Shown: positions 42,536 through 50,302 of the stretch, in pieces
How positions within the stretch are numbered: position 1 is the first letter of the stretch
Layout: the number at the start of each line of letters is the position of its first letter
Origin: Azophilus sp965199705
Lineage (GTDB): Bacteria > Pseudomonadota > Gammaproteobacteria > Pseudomonadales > Azotimanducaceae
Direction: 5' to 3'
Assembly (NCBI GenBank): GCA_965199705.1
Contig: OZ241359.1
Span: 248,001-312,000 of the forward strand
Length of the DNA stretch: 64,000 bases
Made by a program: the position numbers and the translations under genes
Notes under the pieces: generated by a model
The model's input: only the letters and a program-made list of their open reading frames with translations
Told to the model about the DNA's origin: nothing
Database searches by the model: none

Positions 42536-44543
42536 CGGCCGCTATCTGATGACCCTCAGCCTCAACGTGCTGAACCACTTGGGCCTGAATCTGTACAGCA
42601 ACACGCCAGCAGTGATCGCTGAAGTGCTCGCCAATGCGTGGGATGCGGACGCCACCGAAGTTGACGTTGATTTCGACATCAAAGACGGAACGATCACGGT
42701 AACCGACAACGGCTGCGGCATGGACCTCGAAGCGGTGAACAAAAGGTATCTGCACGTCGGTTACCAGAAGCGACAGGGCGCCGATGCGCAGGCAACGACG
42801 CCGATGGGGCGCAAGCCCATGGGCCGAAAGGGAATCGGCAAGCTCTCCCTGTTCTCGATTGCCAACAAGATAACCGTCCATACGAAGTCAGAAGGCGCCG
42901 CCGCCGAGTCCTTTCTCATGGATGCGAAGAAGATTGGTGAAGTCATTTCCGGGGAGGACCCTACCAAGCCGGGACAGTATCGCCCAGAGGCACTGAAGTC
43001 GGATGGAGAGATCAAGACCCAGGGAACAAGGGTCACGATATCCGATCTGAAAAAAGTCCGCTTGAACAAAGCCTCCGTTGACGGGTTGAAGAAACGCATT
43101 GCTCGGCGTTTCAGCATACTGGATGACATTGAGATTCGCATTGACGGGAAGCGCGTCACTTTTGCGGACCGCGACTATTTTCACAAAGTCAGATTCCTGT
43201 ATCAGTACGGAGAGGACTACGCTTCCCGCTGCAAAAATCTCGACCAAGACGCCACCACGGGCGAGCCTCTGCGTTTCTGTCGTGGTTTCCGTTTTGACCA
43301 AAACGGTTCGGCCAAAGAAGGCGGAGAATACGAAGTCAAGGGATGGATCGCGATCGCCCGCCGTTCCAACGACCTTGACGACAGGTCGCAGGACGAAAAC
43401 CTCAACAAGATCACCTTGGTTGTACGAGGGAAAGTCGCTCAGGAGGATATCCTCCAGGAATTTCGCCTCGGCGGCATGATCACCAAGTACATCTTCGGCG
43501 AGGTGCATGCGGACTTTCTGGACGATGACGCCAAGGAGGACATCGCAACATCAAGCCGTCAACGCATATCAGAGGACGACCCGCGCTACAAGGCGCTGAA
43601 GTCGTTTGTCGATGCAGAGCTGAAACACATTTGGAGCGACACGAACCGACTCAAGGAACGGCAAGGACTCGCCTCTGCTTTGGAGTCAAATTCGCACCTC
43701 AGGGAATGGTACGAGAACATACCAAGCCGATTGCGGCCACCCGTAGCCAAGATATTTGGCGGCATCGACAGCGCCGGCATTGACGAAGCTCGTAAACCGG
43801 ACTTCTATGCCAACAGCGTTCTAGCATTTGAGTCAATGAAGGCTACGCACGCACTCAAACTCCTTGATGAAGTTGATGAGTCGAATTTCGACTTGTTGCT
43901 CAAACTCTTGAGCGACATTGATGCAATCGAGGCTGCCCGCTATCGAGAGATTGTTCGAGAAAGACTGATGGTGGTCAGCACACTGCAGAGCCAAGTGAGG
44001 GATGGCGCGAAGGAAAGAGTGATCCAAGAGTACGTCTTCGATCACCTGTGGCTGCTCGATCCGGCTTGGGAACGCGCAACCCGATATGAGGAGATGGAGA
44101 AACGATTACAGCTTGTAATCGAGGGCCAACAAAAGGACCTGAGAGCCGATATCAGCTACCAACGAGTATCGGCAGCTCATGTTCTTATTGAGTTGAAGCG
44201 CGGCCCAACACGGGTGCCTAAGAACGAAATTGAATCTCAGTTGGGAAAGTATATTGACGCGCTGGAGTCGGAGTTGGCAAAAAACTCAACCGAGAGGAAA
44301 CTGCCAATCGAAGCAGTCTGCATCGTCGGAAAGCTGCCGCCGAGATGGGAGGACGCTAGAATCAGGAAACGCGACGAGGATTCTCTACGCCCTTACTCAA
44401 TCAGGGTGCTGACTTACGATGAGCTTATCCACAATGCACGTTCAGCCTACGCCAAGTTCCTTGAAGCTCGCAGCAAAACACAAGATCTTGAGCAGCTCAT
44501 TGAGAACATTCGAAACTTCAAGCCGGAATCCAAAGCCGCCTAG
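42528..44543 (+). CDS. GHKL (MORC/Hsp90-like) ATPase with C-terminal PD-(D/E)XK-like nuclease module
   Basis: A 671-aa two-part protein. The N-terminal Bergerat ATPase shows the N-box (Glu32, Asn36, Asp39 in EVLANAWDAD), the G1 box D60NGCGM65 and the G2 box G99RKGIGK105. The C-terminal part (about 510-640) has ERVIQEYVFDHLWLLDP, then RADISYQRV (Asp541) and HVLIELKRG (Glu555, Lys557), and a downstream SQLGKYIDAL helix. This is the layout of a PD-(D/E)XK nuclease like that of Shedu/DUF4263 proteins. MORC/MutL-like GHKL ATPases linked to DNA methyltransferases are known from bacterial restriction-modification loci. Its start overlaps the cytosine methyltransferase stop, so it is probably the restricting partner of that enzyme. 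No name is established. Confidence 0.8.
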   Translation: MDDGRYLMTLSLNVLNHLGLNLYSNTPAVIAEVLANAWDADATEVDVDFDIKDGTITVTDNGCGMDLEAVNKRYLHVGYQKRQGADAQATTPMGRKPMGRKGIGKLSLFSIANKITVHTKSEGAAAESFLMDAKKIGEVISGEDPTKPGQYRPEALKSDGEIKTQGTRVTISDLKKVRLNKASVDGLKKRIARRFSILDDIEIRIDGKRVTFADRDYFHKVRFLYQYGEDYASRCKNLDQDATTGEPLRFCRGFRFDQNGSAKEGGEYEVKGWIAIARRSNDLDDRSQDENLNKITLVVRGKVAQEDILQEFRLGGMITKYIFGEVHADFLDDDAKEDIATSSRQRISEDDPRYKALKSFVDAELKHIWSDTNRLKERQGLASALESNSHLREWYENIPSRLRPPVAKIFGGIDSAGIDEARKPDFYANSVLAFESMKATHALKLLDEVDESNFDLLLKLLSDIDAIEAARYREIVRERLMVVSTLQSQVRDGAKERVIQEYVFDHLWLLDPAWERATRYEEMEKRLQLVIEGQQKDLRADISYQRVSAAHVLIELKRGPTRVPKNEIESQLGKYIDALESELAKNSTERKLPIEAVCIVGKLPPRWEDARIRKRDEDSLRPYSIRVLTYDELIHNARSAYAKFLEARSKTQDLEQLIENIRNFKPESKAA

Positions 44544-44551
44544 CCGCTAAG

Positions 44552-44680
44552 CTAGCCAACCCACCTCAAGCCGCCGGTGGCGATCAGCGCACCGCCCTCC
44601 TGCACCAGGATGCGGTCCGCTTGGCGCACCGCAGACAGGCGGTGGGCGACCACCAGGATGCTGCACCGGCCCTTGGCGCC
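44552..44680 (-). pseudogene. 3' remnant of an ABC exporter gene
   Basis: On the minus strand this short frame reads AKGRCSILVVAHRLSAVRQA, then DRILVQEGGALIATGGL and a stop. The first part is the H-loop region of MsbA-like ABC exporters (VAHRLS), and the rest is the start of the following beta strands. The Walker A, signature and Walker B motifs are absent, so only the last ~40 codons remain. It lies between the GHKL gene and the right direct repeat. Confidence 0.75.
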
Positions 44681-44706
44681 ACATCCGCCCCAAGCACCCC
44701 ACACCT

Positions 44707-44718
44707 CACTTTGCCCGC
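44707..44718 (+). repeat. Right 12-bp direct repeat of the restriction island
   Basis: CACTTTGCCCGC, identical to 37250-37261. The copies are 7.46 kb apart and lie just outside the four-gene operon. Confidence 0.5.
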
Positions 44719-44739
44719 AAGTGCAAGTCAAGCTATATT
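44711..44739 (+). promoter_or_regulatory. Predicted promoter of the PuuD-like gene
   Basis: TTGCCC (44711) and TATATT (44734) are 17 bp apart, 46 bp before the start codon. The -35 box lies within the right direct repeat. Confidence 0.35.
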
Positions 44740-44784
44740 GCAGTTCAATGTCGCAGCGGCGGCGCGCACCAGCGGGAGATTCTG

Positions 44785-45834
44785 ATGGAACCGAATTCGA
44801 TTATCGACATTCTGATGCGGTGGGGCCATGTCCTCGCCGGGATTACCTGGATCGGTCTGCTCTACTACTTCAACTTCGTGCAAACGGAGTATTTCAAGGA
44901 GGCTGACCCGGACGCCAGAACGGACGCCTTCACCAAACTCGCCCCGCGCGCGCTCTGGTGGTTCCGCTGGGGCGCAATGCTGACCTTGCTGACCGGCCTG
45001 GTGATGCTCTGGATCCGGCACCGGGGGCTCTCGGTGGACATCGTCATCGGATCAGCGATGGCGATCGTGATGTTTCTCAATGTGTGGCTCGTCATCTGGC
45101 CAAATCAGAAGATCGTCATTGCCTCCAACGAACAGATCAAGGGTGGTGGGGAAGCATTGCCGGAGGCTGCGGCCGCGGCGCCCAGGGCGGCCCTGGCCTC
45201 TCGCACCAACACGCTGCTCTCCATCCCCATGCTGTACTTCATGATCACCAGCGCCCACGGTCCTGCGGGATCGATGATGTCAAACATGACCGGGCTGGTC
45301 GTGGTGCTGGCGATTCTCGCGCTCATCGAAGCCAATGCGCTGTTCGGCAAGATGGGTCCGCTCGCCAGCATTCGGGGCGTAGTTGTTTCCGGCTTCGTGC
45401 TCTGGGCTGTCTGCGTTCTGGTGCTGGCGAACACGCAGTCAGGCATGCCCATGCCAGATCCGAAGATGCCGCAATCAGCGCCAACCGCGCCAATGGAAGC
45501 GGCCCCGGCATCCGAGGTGATGGGCGATGCCGACATGACCGGGGAAATGGAAGCCCCGGCTGCTGCCGCGCCGGCTGCCGACATGAGCGGTGATGGCGCC
45601 ACTGCGGAGGCTGACAGCGAGGCCGCGGACGGATCAGGCGACAGCGCGGATGCAGAAGCTGGCAGCGAAGCCGCGAGCGGAGCGGACGACGGCGCCGATG
45701 CGGAAGCAGACGGCGAAGCTGCGGACGGATCCGAAGATGCCGGCGATGCAGAAGCTGATGGCGATGCCGAGGGTGGAGCGCAAGCCGAGCCGACTGATGC
45801 CATGAGCGCTGAGCCGGCAACCGAGGGCGCCTAG
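44785..45834 (+). CDS. PuuD/urate-hydroxylase-like membrane protein with acidic repeat tail
   Basis: A 349-aa protein. The N-terminal 220 aa contain several membrane helices (for example RWGHVLAGITWIGLLYYF and WFRWGAMLTLLTGLVMLW) and resemble the membrane domain of PuuD-type proteins (Urate_ox_N). The cytochrome c domain of PuuD, with a CxxCH motif, is absent. Instead the last ~125 aa are Ala/Asp/Glu/Gly-rich and end in 16-residue repeats. A urate-related role is possible but not supported by neighbours. It is followed after about 25 bp by a coiled-coil membrane protein gene in the same direction. Confidence 0.6.
   Translation: MEPNSIIDILMRWGHVLAGITWIGLLYYFNFVQTEYFKEADPDARTDAFTKLAPRALWWFRWGAMLTLLTGLVMLWIRHRGLSVDIVIGSAMAIVMFLNVWLVIWPNQKIVIASNEQIKGGGEALPEAAAAAPRAALASRTNTLLSIPMLYFMITSAHGPAGSMMSNMTGLVVVLAILALIEANALFGKMGPLASIRGVVVSGFVLWAVCVLVLANTQSGMPMPDPKMPQSAPTAPMEAAPASEVMGDADMTGEMEAPAAAAPAADMSGDGATAEADSEAADGSGDSADAEAGSEAASGADDGADAEADGEAADGSEDAGDAEADGDAEGGAQAEPTDAMSAEPATEGA
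45604..45777 (+). repeat. Tandem 48-bp repeats encoding an acidic tail
   Basis: Three 48-bp units plus a partial fourth begin at 45604, 45652, 45700 and 45748. They encode 16-residue units such as AEADSEAADGSGDSAD, AEAGSEAASGADDGAD and AEADGEAADGSEDAGD. They are diverged, and copy number may vary between strains. Confidence 0.85.
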
Positions 45835-45859
45835 CCCGGACTGTTTGGGTATTCCACCT

Positions 45860-46627
45860 GTGGCTGAACAGGAGAAGGGCGCCAGCATCGCCGCGTCGCC
45901 GGATGAACCTGGCCGGCGCGCCAGCAACCGGCGCCGGACGGAGCGCTCCGGTGGTGGTTCCGGCCCGCTGGTCGGCGTGATGCTGGCCATCCTGGTGGCG
46001 GCGCTTGGCGTGGTCGGCTGGTACCTTTTCAACCAGCACGCGATGTTGGCGGCGGAACAACAGGAAACCGCATCTGCCCAGCAACGCCTGAAGGTGCTGG
46101 AAGACCGGCTGCGAGTCACCGATCAGGTGATGACCGAAACCGAGGCAGAAACCGATGAGCAGCTCGAGTTCTGGGAGTCGGAGGTGCGCAAGTTGTGGAC
46201 AGTCGCCAACGAGCGCAACCGGAAGTGGATTCAGGACAACCAGGCTCGGATCAAATCGCAGGACGCCAACATCGAAACCCTGCTGGCAACCGACAAGACC
46301 CTGGCCAGCCAGGTATCCCGACACGAACAGGCCTTCACATTGCAGAAGCAGTTCTCGACCCAACTCTCGGAGATCGAAGCGCAGCTAAGGACGATCGTGC
46401 GCAATCAGCGCGACATGGTGGATCGCATCAACGCGGCCACCCGGCAACTGACAGATCTCTCTGACCGCGTGACAGAAACCGAACAGGCGATAGCCGCCAT
46501 CGACGCCTACCGGAGCCAGGTGAACCGCCGCCTGGCGGCTATCGAGGGTCGCCTGAAGCAGAAGCAGGCGCTGCAAGGTACGGCGCCCAGGGGCGCTGTT
46601 TCGGCGCTGGTCAAACCGGCGCCTTGA
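45860..46627 (+). CDS. Hypothetical single-pass membrane protein with long coiled coil
   Basis: A 255-aa protein of unknown function. A basic N-terminal segment (RRASNRRRTERS) precedes one membrane helix (GPLVGVMLAILVAALGVVGWYLF), then a long extracytoplasmic helical region with heptad-like spacing (LKVLEDRLRV through LTDLSDRVTETEQAIAAI). No catalytic motif is visible. GTG at 45860 was chosen because it starts just before the basic segment; TTG at 45845 is possible. Its stop overlaps the next gene's start. It may be a scaffold or envelope protein, but its partner is unknown. Confidence 0.65.
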   Translation: MAEQEKGASIAASPDEPGRRASNRRRTERSGGGSGPLVGVMLAILVAALGVVGWYLFNQHAMLAAEQQETASAQQRLKVLEDRLRVTDQVMTETEAETDEQLEFWESEVRKLWTVANERNRKWIQDNQARIKSQDANIETLLATDKTLASQVSRHEQAFTLQKQFSTQLSEIEAQLRTIVRNQRDMVDRINAATRQLTDLSDRVTETEQAIAAIDAYRSQVNRRLAAIEGRLKQKQALQGTAPRGAVSALVKPAP

Positions 46628-47670
46628 CCCGTACTACAGCAGGGGCCACAGGCGCCGTGGAAGGCATCAACCACGCCAAGGTGACAGGCTGGCTTGAAGC
46701 CAGGATTCCGGCTCTGGCGCCGCCGCTTGGCTTCAGCCTGATCGCGGGGGGGCACTCGAACCTCACCTATCAGGTCACCGATCAAACGGGTACGGCATGG
46801 GTGTTGCGTCGCCCACCGCTTGGCGCTGTGCTGGAAAGCGCACACGACATGGGTCGCGAGTATCGGATCATTCATGCGCTGCGCAACAGCCGGGTGCCTG
46901 TGCCACCCGCCATCGGTCTCTGCGAAGACAAGTCCATCAACGGCGCCCCCTTCTATGTCATGAAACATGTGGCCGGCCATGTATTGCATGACCTGGAATC
47001 GGTAGAAGCTGCTACCGGGCTGGATCGCCAGTCGGTCGGGCGGGATGCCGTGGAAGTTCTGGCGCACCTGCATCTGGTGGACCCGGATGCGGTCGGCCTT
47101 GGCGCCCTGGGCCGCAAGGAAGCCTATCTTGCTCGTCAGTTGAAGCGCTGGAGCCGACAATGGGAAGCCTCCAGGACACACGAAGTCCCGGAGATGGAAG
47201 CCTCCGCTCGCCTGCTCGCAGACACCATGCCGGACCAGGTCGGCGCCAGCATCGTGCACGGAGACTATCGGCTCGGCAACATGATCGTGCGCGACCGCGA
47301 GGTGGCCGCGGTGCTCGACTGGGAGCTCTGCACCCTGGGCGACCCGTTGGCGGACGTGGGATATCTCCTCAACACCTGGGCTGACCCTTCGGAACTGAAC
47401 CCGGCGGCTATCACCCAATCGCCAACCTGTGCCGGCGGTTTTGCCAGCCGGGAAGAGGTCGCAGACTGGTACTCGGCAGCCACGGGCCGCTCCCTTGAAC
47501 ACATCCGCTACTATCGCGCCTTCGCGCACTGGCGGCTCGCCGCCATCGGCCAGGGCGTGTACAAGCGCTATCTGGTGGGCGCCATGGGGCAGAACCGGGA
47601 GGTCGATCTGGAAGCCCACAAGGCGTCGGTGAGCCAGCGCGCTCAGGCAGCTCTGGAATTGCTGAGCTAG
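46624..47670 (+). CDS. APH-fold kinase, phosphotransferase family (ACAD10/LvaA-like)
   Basis: A 348-aa protein of the aminoglycoside phosphotransferase (APH) fold. The kinase core is VLRRPPLG for nucleotide binding, then IVHGDYRLGNMIVRD (Brenner motif) and VLDWELCTLGDPLADVGYLL, which supplies the metal-binding Asp. Homologues found beside acyl-CoA enzymes include LvaA and the N-terminal kinase domain of ACAD10/11. Those phosphorylate hydroxyacyl-CoA substrates, so an acyl-CoA substrate is more likely than an antibiotic. TTG at 46624 overlaps the upstream stop; GTG at 46657 is an alternative start. Confidence 0.8.
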   Translation: MTRTTAGATGAVEGINHAKVTGWLEARIPALAPPLGFSLIAGGHSNLTYQVTDQTGTAWVLRRPPLGAVLESAHDMGREYRIIHALRNSRVPVPPAIGLCEDKSINGAPFYVMKHVAGHVLHDLESVEAATGLDRQSVGRDAVEVLAHLHLVDPDAVGLGALGRKEAYLARQLKRWSRQWEASRTHEVPEMEASARLLADTMPDQVGASIVHGDYRLGNMIVRDREVAAVLDWELCTLGDPLADVGYLLNTWADPSELNPAAITQSPTCAGGFASREEVADWYSAATGRSLEHIRYYRAFAHWRLAAIGQGVYKRYLVGAMGQNREVDLEAHKASVSQRAQAALELLS

Positions 47671-47708
47671 CGGCCAACGCCCGGACGCTATCGACGGAAG
47701 GAATCACC

Positions 47709-49253
47709 ATGCAGAACAATCTCGGCCTCCTGCTTACCCGACGGAGTTTCCTGACCCCGGACCACGAGGCCTATGTGGATAGCCACAAGGACGAACGTCT
47801 GAGTTTTCGACGCCTGAACCAGCGCTGCAATCAAGTCGCCCAGGCTTTCCTCGCGGCAGGGGTCGAGCCGCAGGAACGGGTTGGTCTGTTGCTGATGAAC
47901 AGCGCCGAGTTCGTGGAGGCCTACTTCGCGCTGGCCAAGATTGGCGCCGTGGTGGTGCCGCTCAACTGGCGCCTGGTGGCGGACGAACTGGAATTCATCC
48001 TGAAAGACAGCGGCGCCCGGCGGTTGATCTACAGCGAGGAGTTTGTCGATACGGTCGCCGACCTGCACGGTCGCGGCGCTGGAACCGACATCCGGCACTG
48101 GCTGCAAGTGGCCGGTGAACAGGACGTGGCCTGGTTCGCGGAGAGCTATCAGGCATTTCGCGATGGCGCGTCAGACGCCGAGCCGGAAGCACGCGGCTTC
48201 GACGACGACATGCTCTACATCATGTACACATCCGGCACCACCGGCCTGCCCAAGGGCGTGGTGCACACGCACAGCACCGCCATCTGGGCCATCCTCACCA
48301 TAGACGCCAATTCCTACTTTCGCGAGGACGATCGCTTTCTCTCCGCCCTGCCGATGTTTCATGTGGGCGCGCTCACGCCCCTGGCCGTGAATGTGTTTCG
48401 CGGCATCGCGTCCATCGTCATGCGCGCCTTCGATCCGACCCTGGCCTGGCAGCTGATCGAGCGGGAGAAGATCACCACCGCGCTGGCCGTGCCCGCCATG
48501 CTGAACTTCATGTTGCAGGTTGGCGATCTTTCACGCTTCGATTTCAGCAGCATGCGCTGGATGATGTCCGGCGCCGCGCCCGTGCCGGTAGCGCTCATCA
48601 AGCGCTACGCCGAGCTCGGCATCGGCATCCGTCAGGTCTATGGCCTCACCGAAACCTGCGGACCTGCCTGCCTGCTCGATGGCGCCGATGCCCTCTCCCG
48701 CGCCGGTTCCACCGGCAAGGCGTTCTTTCACACGCGGGTGCGGGTGATCGACGGCGAAGGCAAGGACTGTGCGCCGGGCGAGCCGGGCGAAGTGCTGGTG
48801 GCCGGGCCGCACATCATGCGCGAATACTGGAATCGCCCTGAGGCAACCGCCGCAACCCTCGTCGATGGCTGGCTGTACACAGGCGATGTCGGCACAATGG
48901 ACGCAGACGGCTATGTGACCATCGAAGACCGCATCAAGGACATGATCATCTCCGGCGGCGAGAACATCTATCCCGCCGAACTTGAAGGCGTGCTGGCTAC
49001 ACACCCGGAAGTCGTCGAGGCTGCCGTGATCGGCGTGCCGAGCGAAAAGTGGGGCGAAAGCCCGCTCGCCATCGTGGTGCGCAAGGGCAATGCGCTTACC
49101 GAGGCCGCAGTGCTGAATTACTGCCAGGGCAAGATGGCGGGATACAAGCTGCCGAGGCAGGCCGCATTCGTTGACGAGATTCCGCGCAATCCGAGCGGCA
49201 AGATTCTCAAGCGGGTGCTGCGAGAGCAGTTTCCCGGCCCGGCGCCGATTTGA
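47709..49253 (+). CDS. Acyl-CoA synthetase (AMP-forming fatty acid-CoA ligase)
   Basis: A 514-aa ANL-superfamily enzyme that activates a carboxylic acid as its acyl-AMP and then its CoA thioester. The P-loop-like motif is IMYTSGTTGLPKGVVHTH; the A5 region is QVYGLTETCGP; the later motifs are GWLYTGDVGTMDADGYV, DRIKDMIISGGENIYP and the C-terminal PRNPSGKILKR with the catalytic Lys. Chain length is not determined. It lies 38 bp after the first APH kinase and 21 bp before the second, in the same direction, so a common pathway is likely. Confidence 0.9.
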   Translation: MQNNLGLLLTRRSFLTPDHEAYVDSHKDERLSFRRLNQRCNQVAQAFLAAGVEPQERVGLLLMNSAEFVEAYFALAKIGAVVVPLNWRLVADELEFILKDSGARRLIYSEEFVDTVADLHGRGAGTDIRHWLQVAGEQDVAWFAESYQAFRDGASDAEPEARGFDDDMLYIMYTSGTTGLPKGVVHTHSTAIWAILTIDANSYFREDDRFLSALPMFHVGALTPLAVNVFRGIASIVMRAFDPTLAWQLIEREKITTALAVPAMLNFMLQVGDLSRFDFSSMRWMMSGAAPVPVALIKRYAELGIGIRQVYGLTETCGPACLLDGADALSRAGSTGKAFFHTRVRVIDGEGKDCAPGEPGEVLVAGPHIMREYWNRPEATAATLVDGWLYTGDVGTMDADGYVTIEDRIKDMIISGGENIYPAELEGVLATHPEVVEAAVIGVPSEKWGESPLAIVVRKGNALTEAAVLNYCQGKMAGYKLPRQAAFVDEIPRNPSGKILKRVLREQFPGPAPI

Positions 49254-49274
49254 CGGCAATCGGCTGACCGCAGC

Positions 49275-50276
49275 GTGGAACTCGATGAACTGAAGCGACG
49301 GCTGACGCTGTTTTGCGAAGACAAGTACGGCAGCGGCGCCCGGGTCTTTGACGTCATGGTGATGCCGGGCCACGCCGGCTTCGCCTACGGTTTTCGGGTC
49401 GCACAGGGCGGCGATACGGAATCCTGGTTCATTCGCCTGCCGCCACCGAACGTGAACTGGCGCGGCACGGCGGACGTCCTGCGCCAGGTAGCCGTGCTGA
49501 ATGCCCTGGATGAAACCGACGTGCCGCATTGCACGGTGCGCTGGTCCGGCGACGACTTGCAGTGGTTCGGCTGCCCCTACTTCATCGTGCCCTGGCTGGA
49601 AGGCGACGTGCTCAGGATCGGGCCGGAAGACTGGGGCGCCGACCTCACCGACAGCCAGCTACTGGATCTGGGTGACGCCGCCATGCGGGCTCTGGTCGGC
49701 GTGCATCGCCTGGATCCGGCCAGCGCAGCCTATCTGGGAGAAGCAGTGCCGTTCGCCCAGGACGTCGAGCGTTGGGACCGCTTCCTGGAGCGCGCAGCGG
49801 AACCGGAAAGACTGCGCGATGCGCCGGCGGTTCGCCAGAAGCTCCTGGATCGAATCCCCGACGATGCGCCCGTCGGCATCTTTCACGGCGACTTTCAATC
49901 CGCCAACATCTTCTGCAATCCGCAGGAAGCGCGGCTTCTGGCCGTCATAGACTGGGAGTTGACGGGCATCGGGGCGACGCTGAATGATCTCGGCTGGATC
50001 AGCACGTTCAGTGACGCTCAAGCCTGGACCGGACAGCGGGCGCAAGGCCCGCGCTTCCTGGATCCGGACACATTGATCCGCCTCTACACGGAAGCCTGGG
50101 GCCAGCCCCTGCCCGATCTCAACTGGTTTCGCGCGCTCGCCGCCTACAAGTTCGCCATCATTTCCGGCTTCAACCTGAGCCTGCACAGGCGCGGCAAGCG
50201 CGTGGACGAGACCTGGGAGGAGACGGCGCTGTCGATGACCTCCCTGATAGACCGCGCCAACGAATTGCTGGGCTGA
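49275..50276 (+). CDS. Second APH-fold kinase, phosphotransferase family
   Basis: A 333-aa APH-fold protein from a different subgroup than the upstream copy. Motifs are VGIFHGDFQSANIFCN for the catalytic loop and LAVIDWELTGIGATLNDLGW for metal binding. The N-terminal FAYGFRVAQGGDTESWFIRLPPP is the nucleotide region. GTG at 49275 was chosen as the first start after the upstream gene. It ends with its stop inside a hairpin that also carries the convergent amt stop. The specific substrate is unknown; an acyl-CoA-linked alcohol is favoured by its neighbours. Confidence 0.8.
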   Translation: MELDELKRRLTLFCEDKYGSGARVFDVMVMPGHAGFAYGFRVAQGGDTESWFIRLPPPNVNWRGTADVLRQVAVLNALDETDVPHCTVRWSGDDLQWFGCPYFIVPWLEGDVLRIGPEDWGADLTDSQLLDLGDAAMRALVGVHRLDPASAAYLGEAVPFAQDVERWDRFLERAAEPERLRDAPAVRQKLLDRIPDDAPVGIFHGDFQSANIFCNPQEARLLAVIDWELTGIGATLNDLGWISTFSDAQAWTGQRAQGPRFLDPDTLIRLYTEAWGQPLPDLNWFRALAAYKFAIISGFNLSLHRRGKRVDETWEETALSMTSLIDRANELLG

Positions 50277-50302
50277 GCCGCTGGCGCAATACCCGGCTCA
50301 GA
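50272..50302 (+). repeat. Dispersed hairpin-repeat copy G
   Basis: CTGAGCCG (50273-50280) and CGGCTCAG (50294-50301) form a perfect 8-bp stem around CTGGCGCAATACC. The left arm holds the TGA of the kinase gene and the right arm holds the amt stop. It could serve both convergent genes as an RNA hairpin, but no T-run follows. Confidence 0.75.

Noticed and set aside
44663..44692. Possible extra hairpin-repeat copy (GGCCCTTGGCGCCACATCC)
   Set aside because: It overlaps codons of the ABC exporter remnant, and the arms do not pair; similarity may be chance.
45604..45777. CRISPR-like array
   Set aside because: The periodicity is a coding tandem repeat of 48 bp without spacers. No CRISPR array or cas gene was found anywhere in the window.
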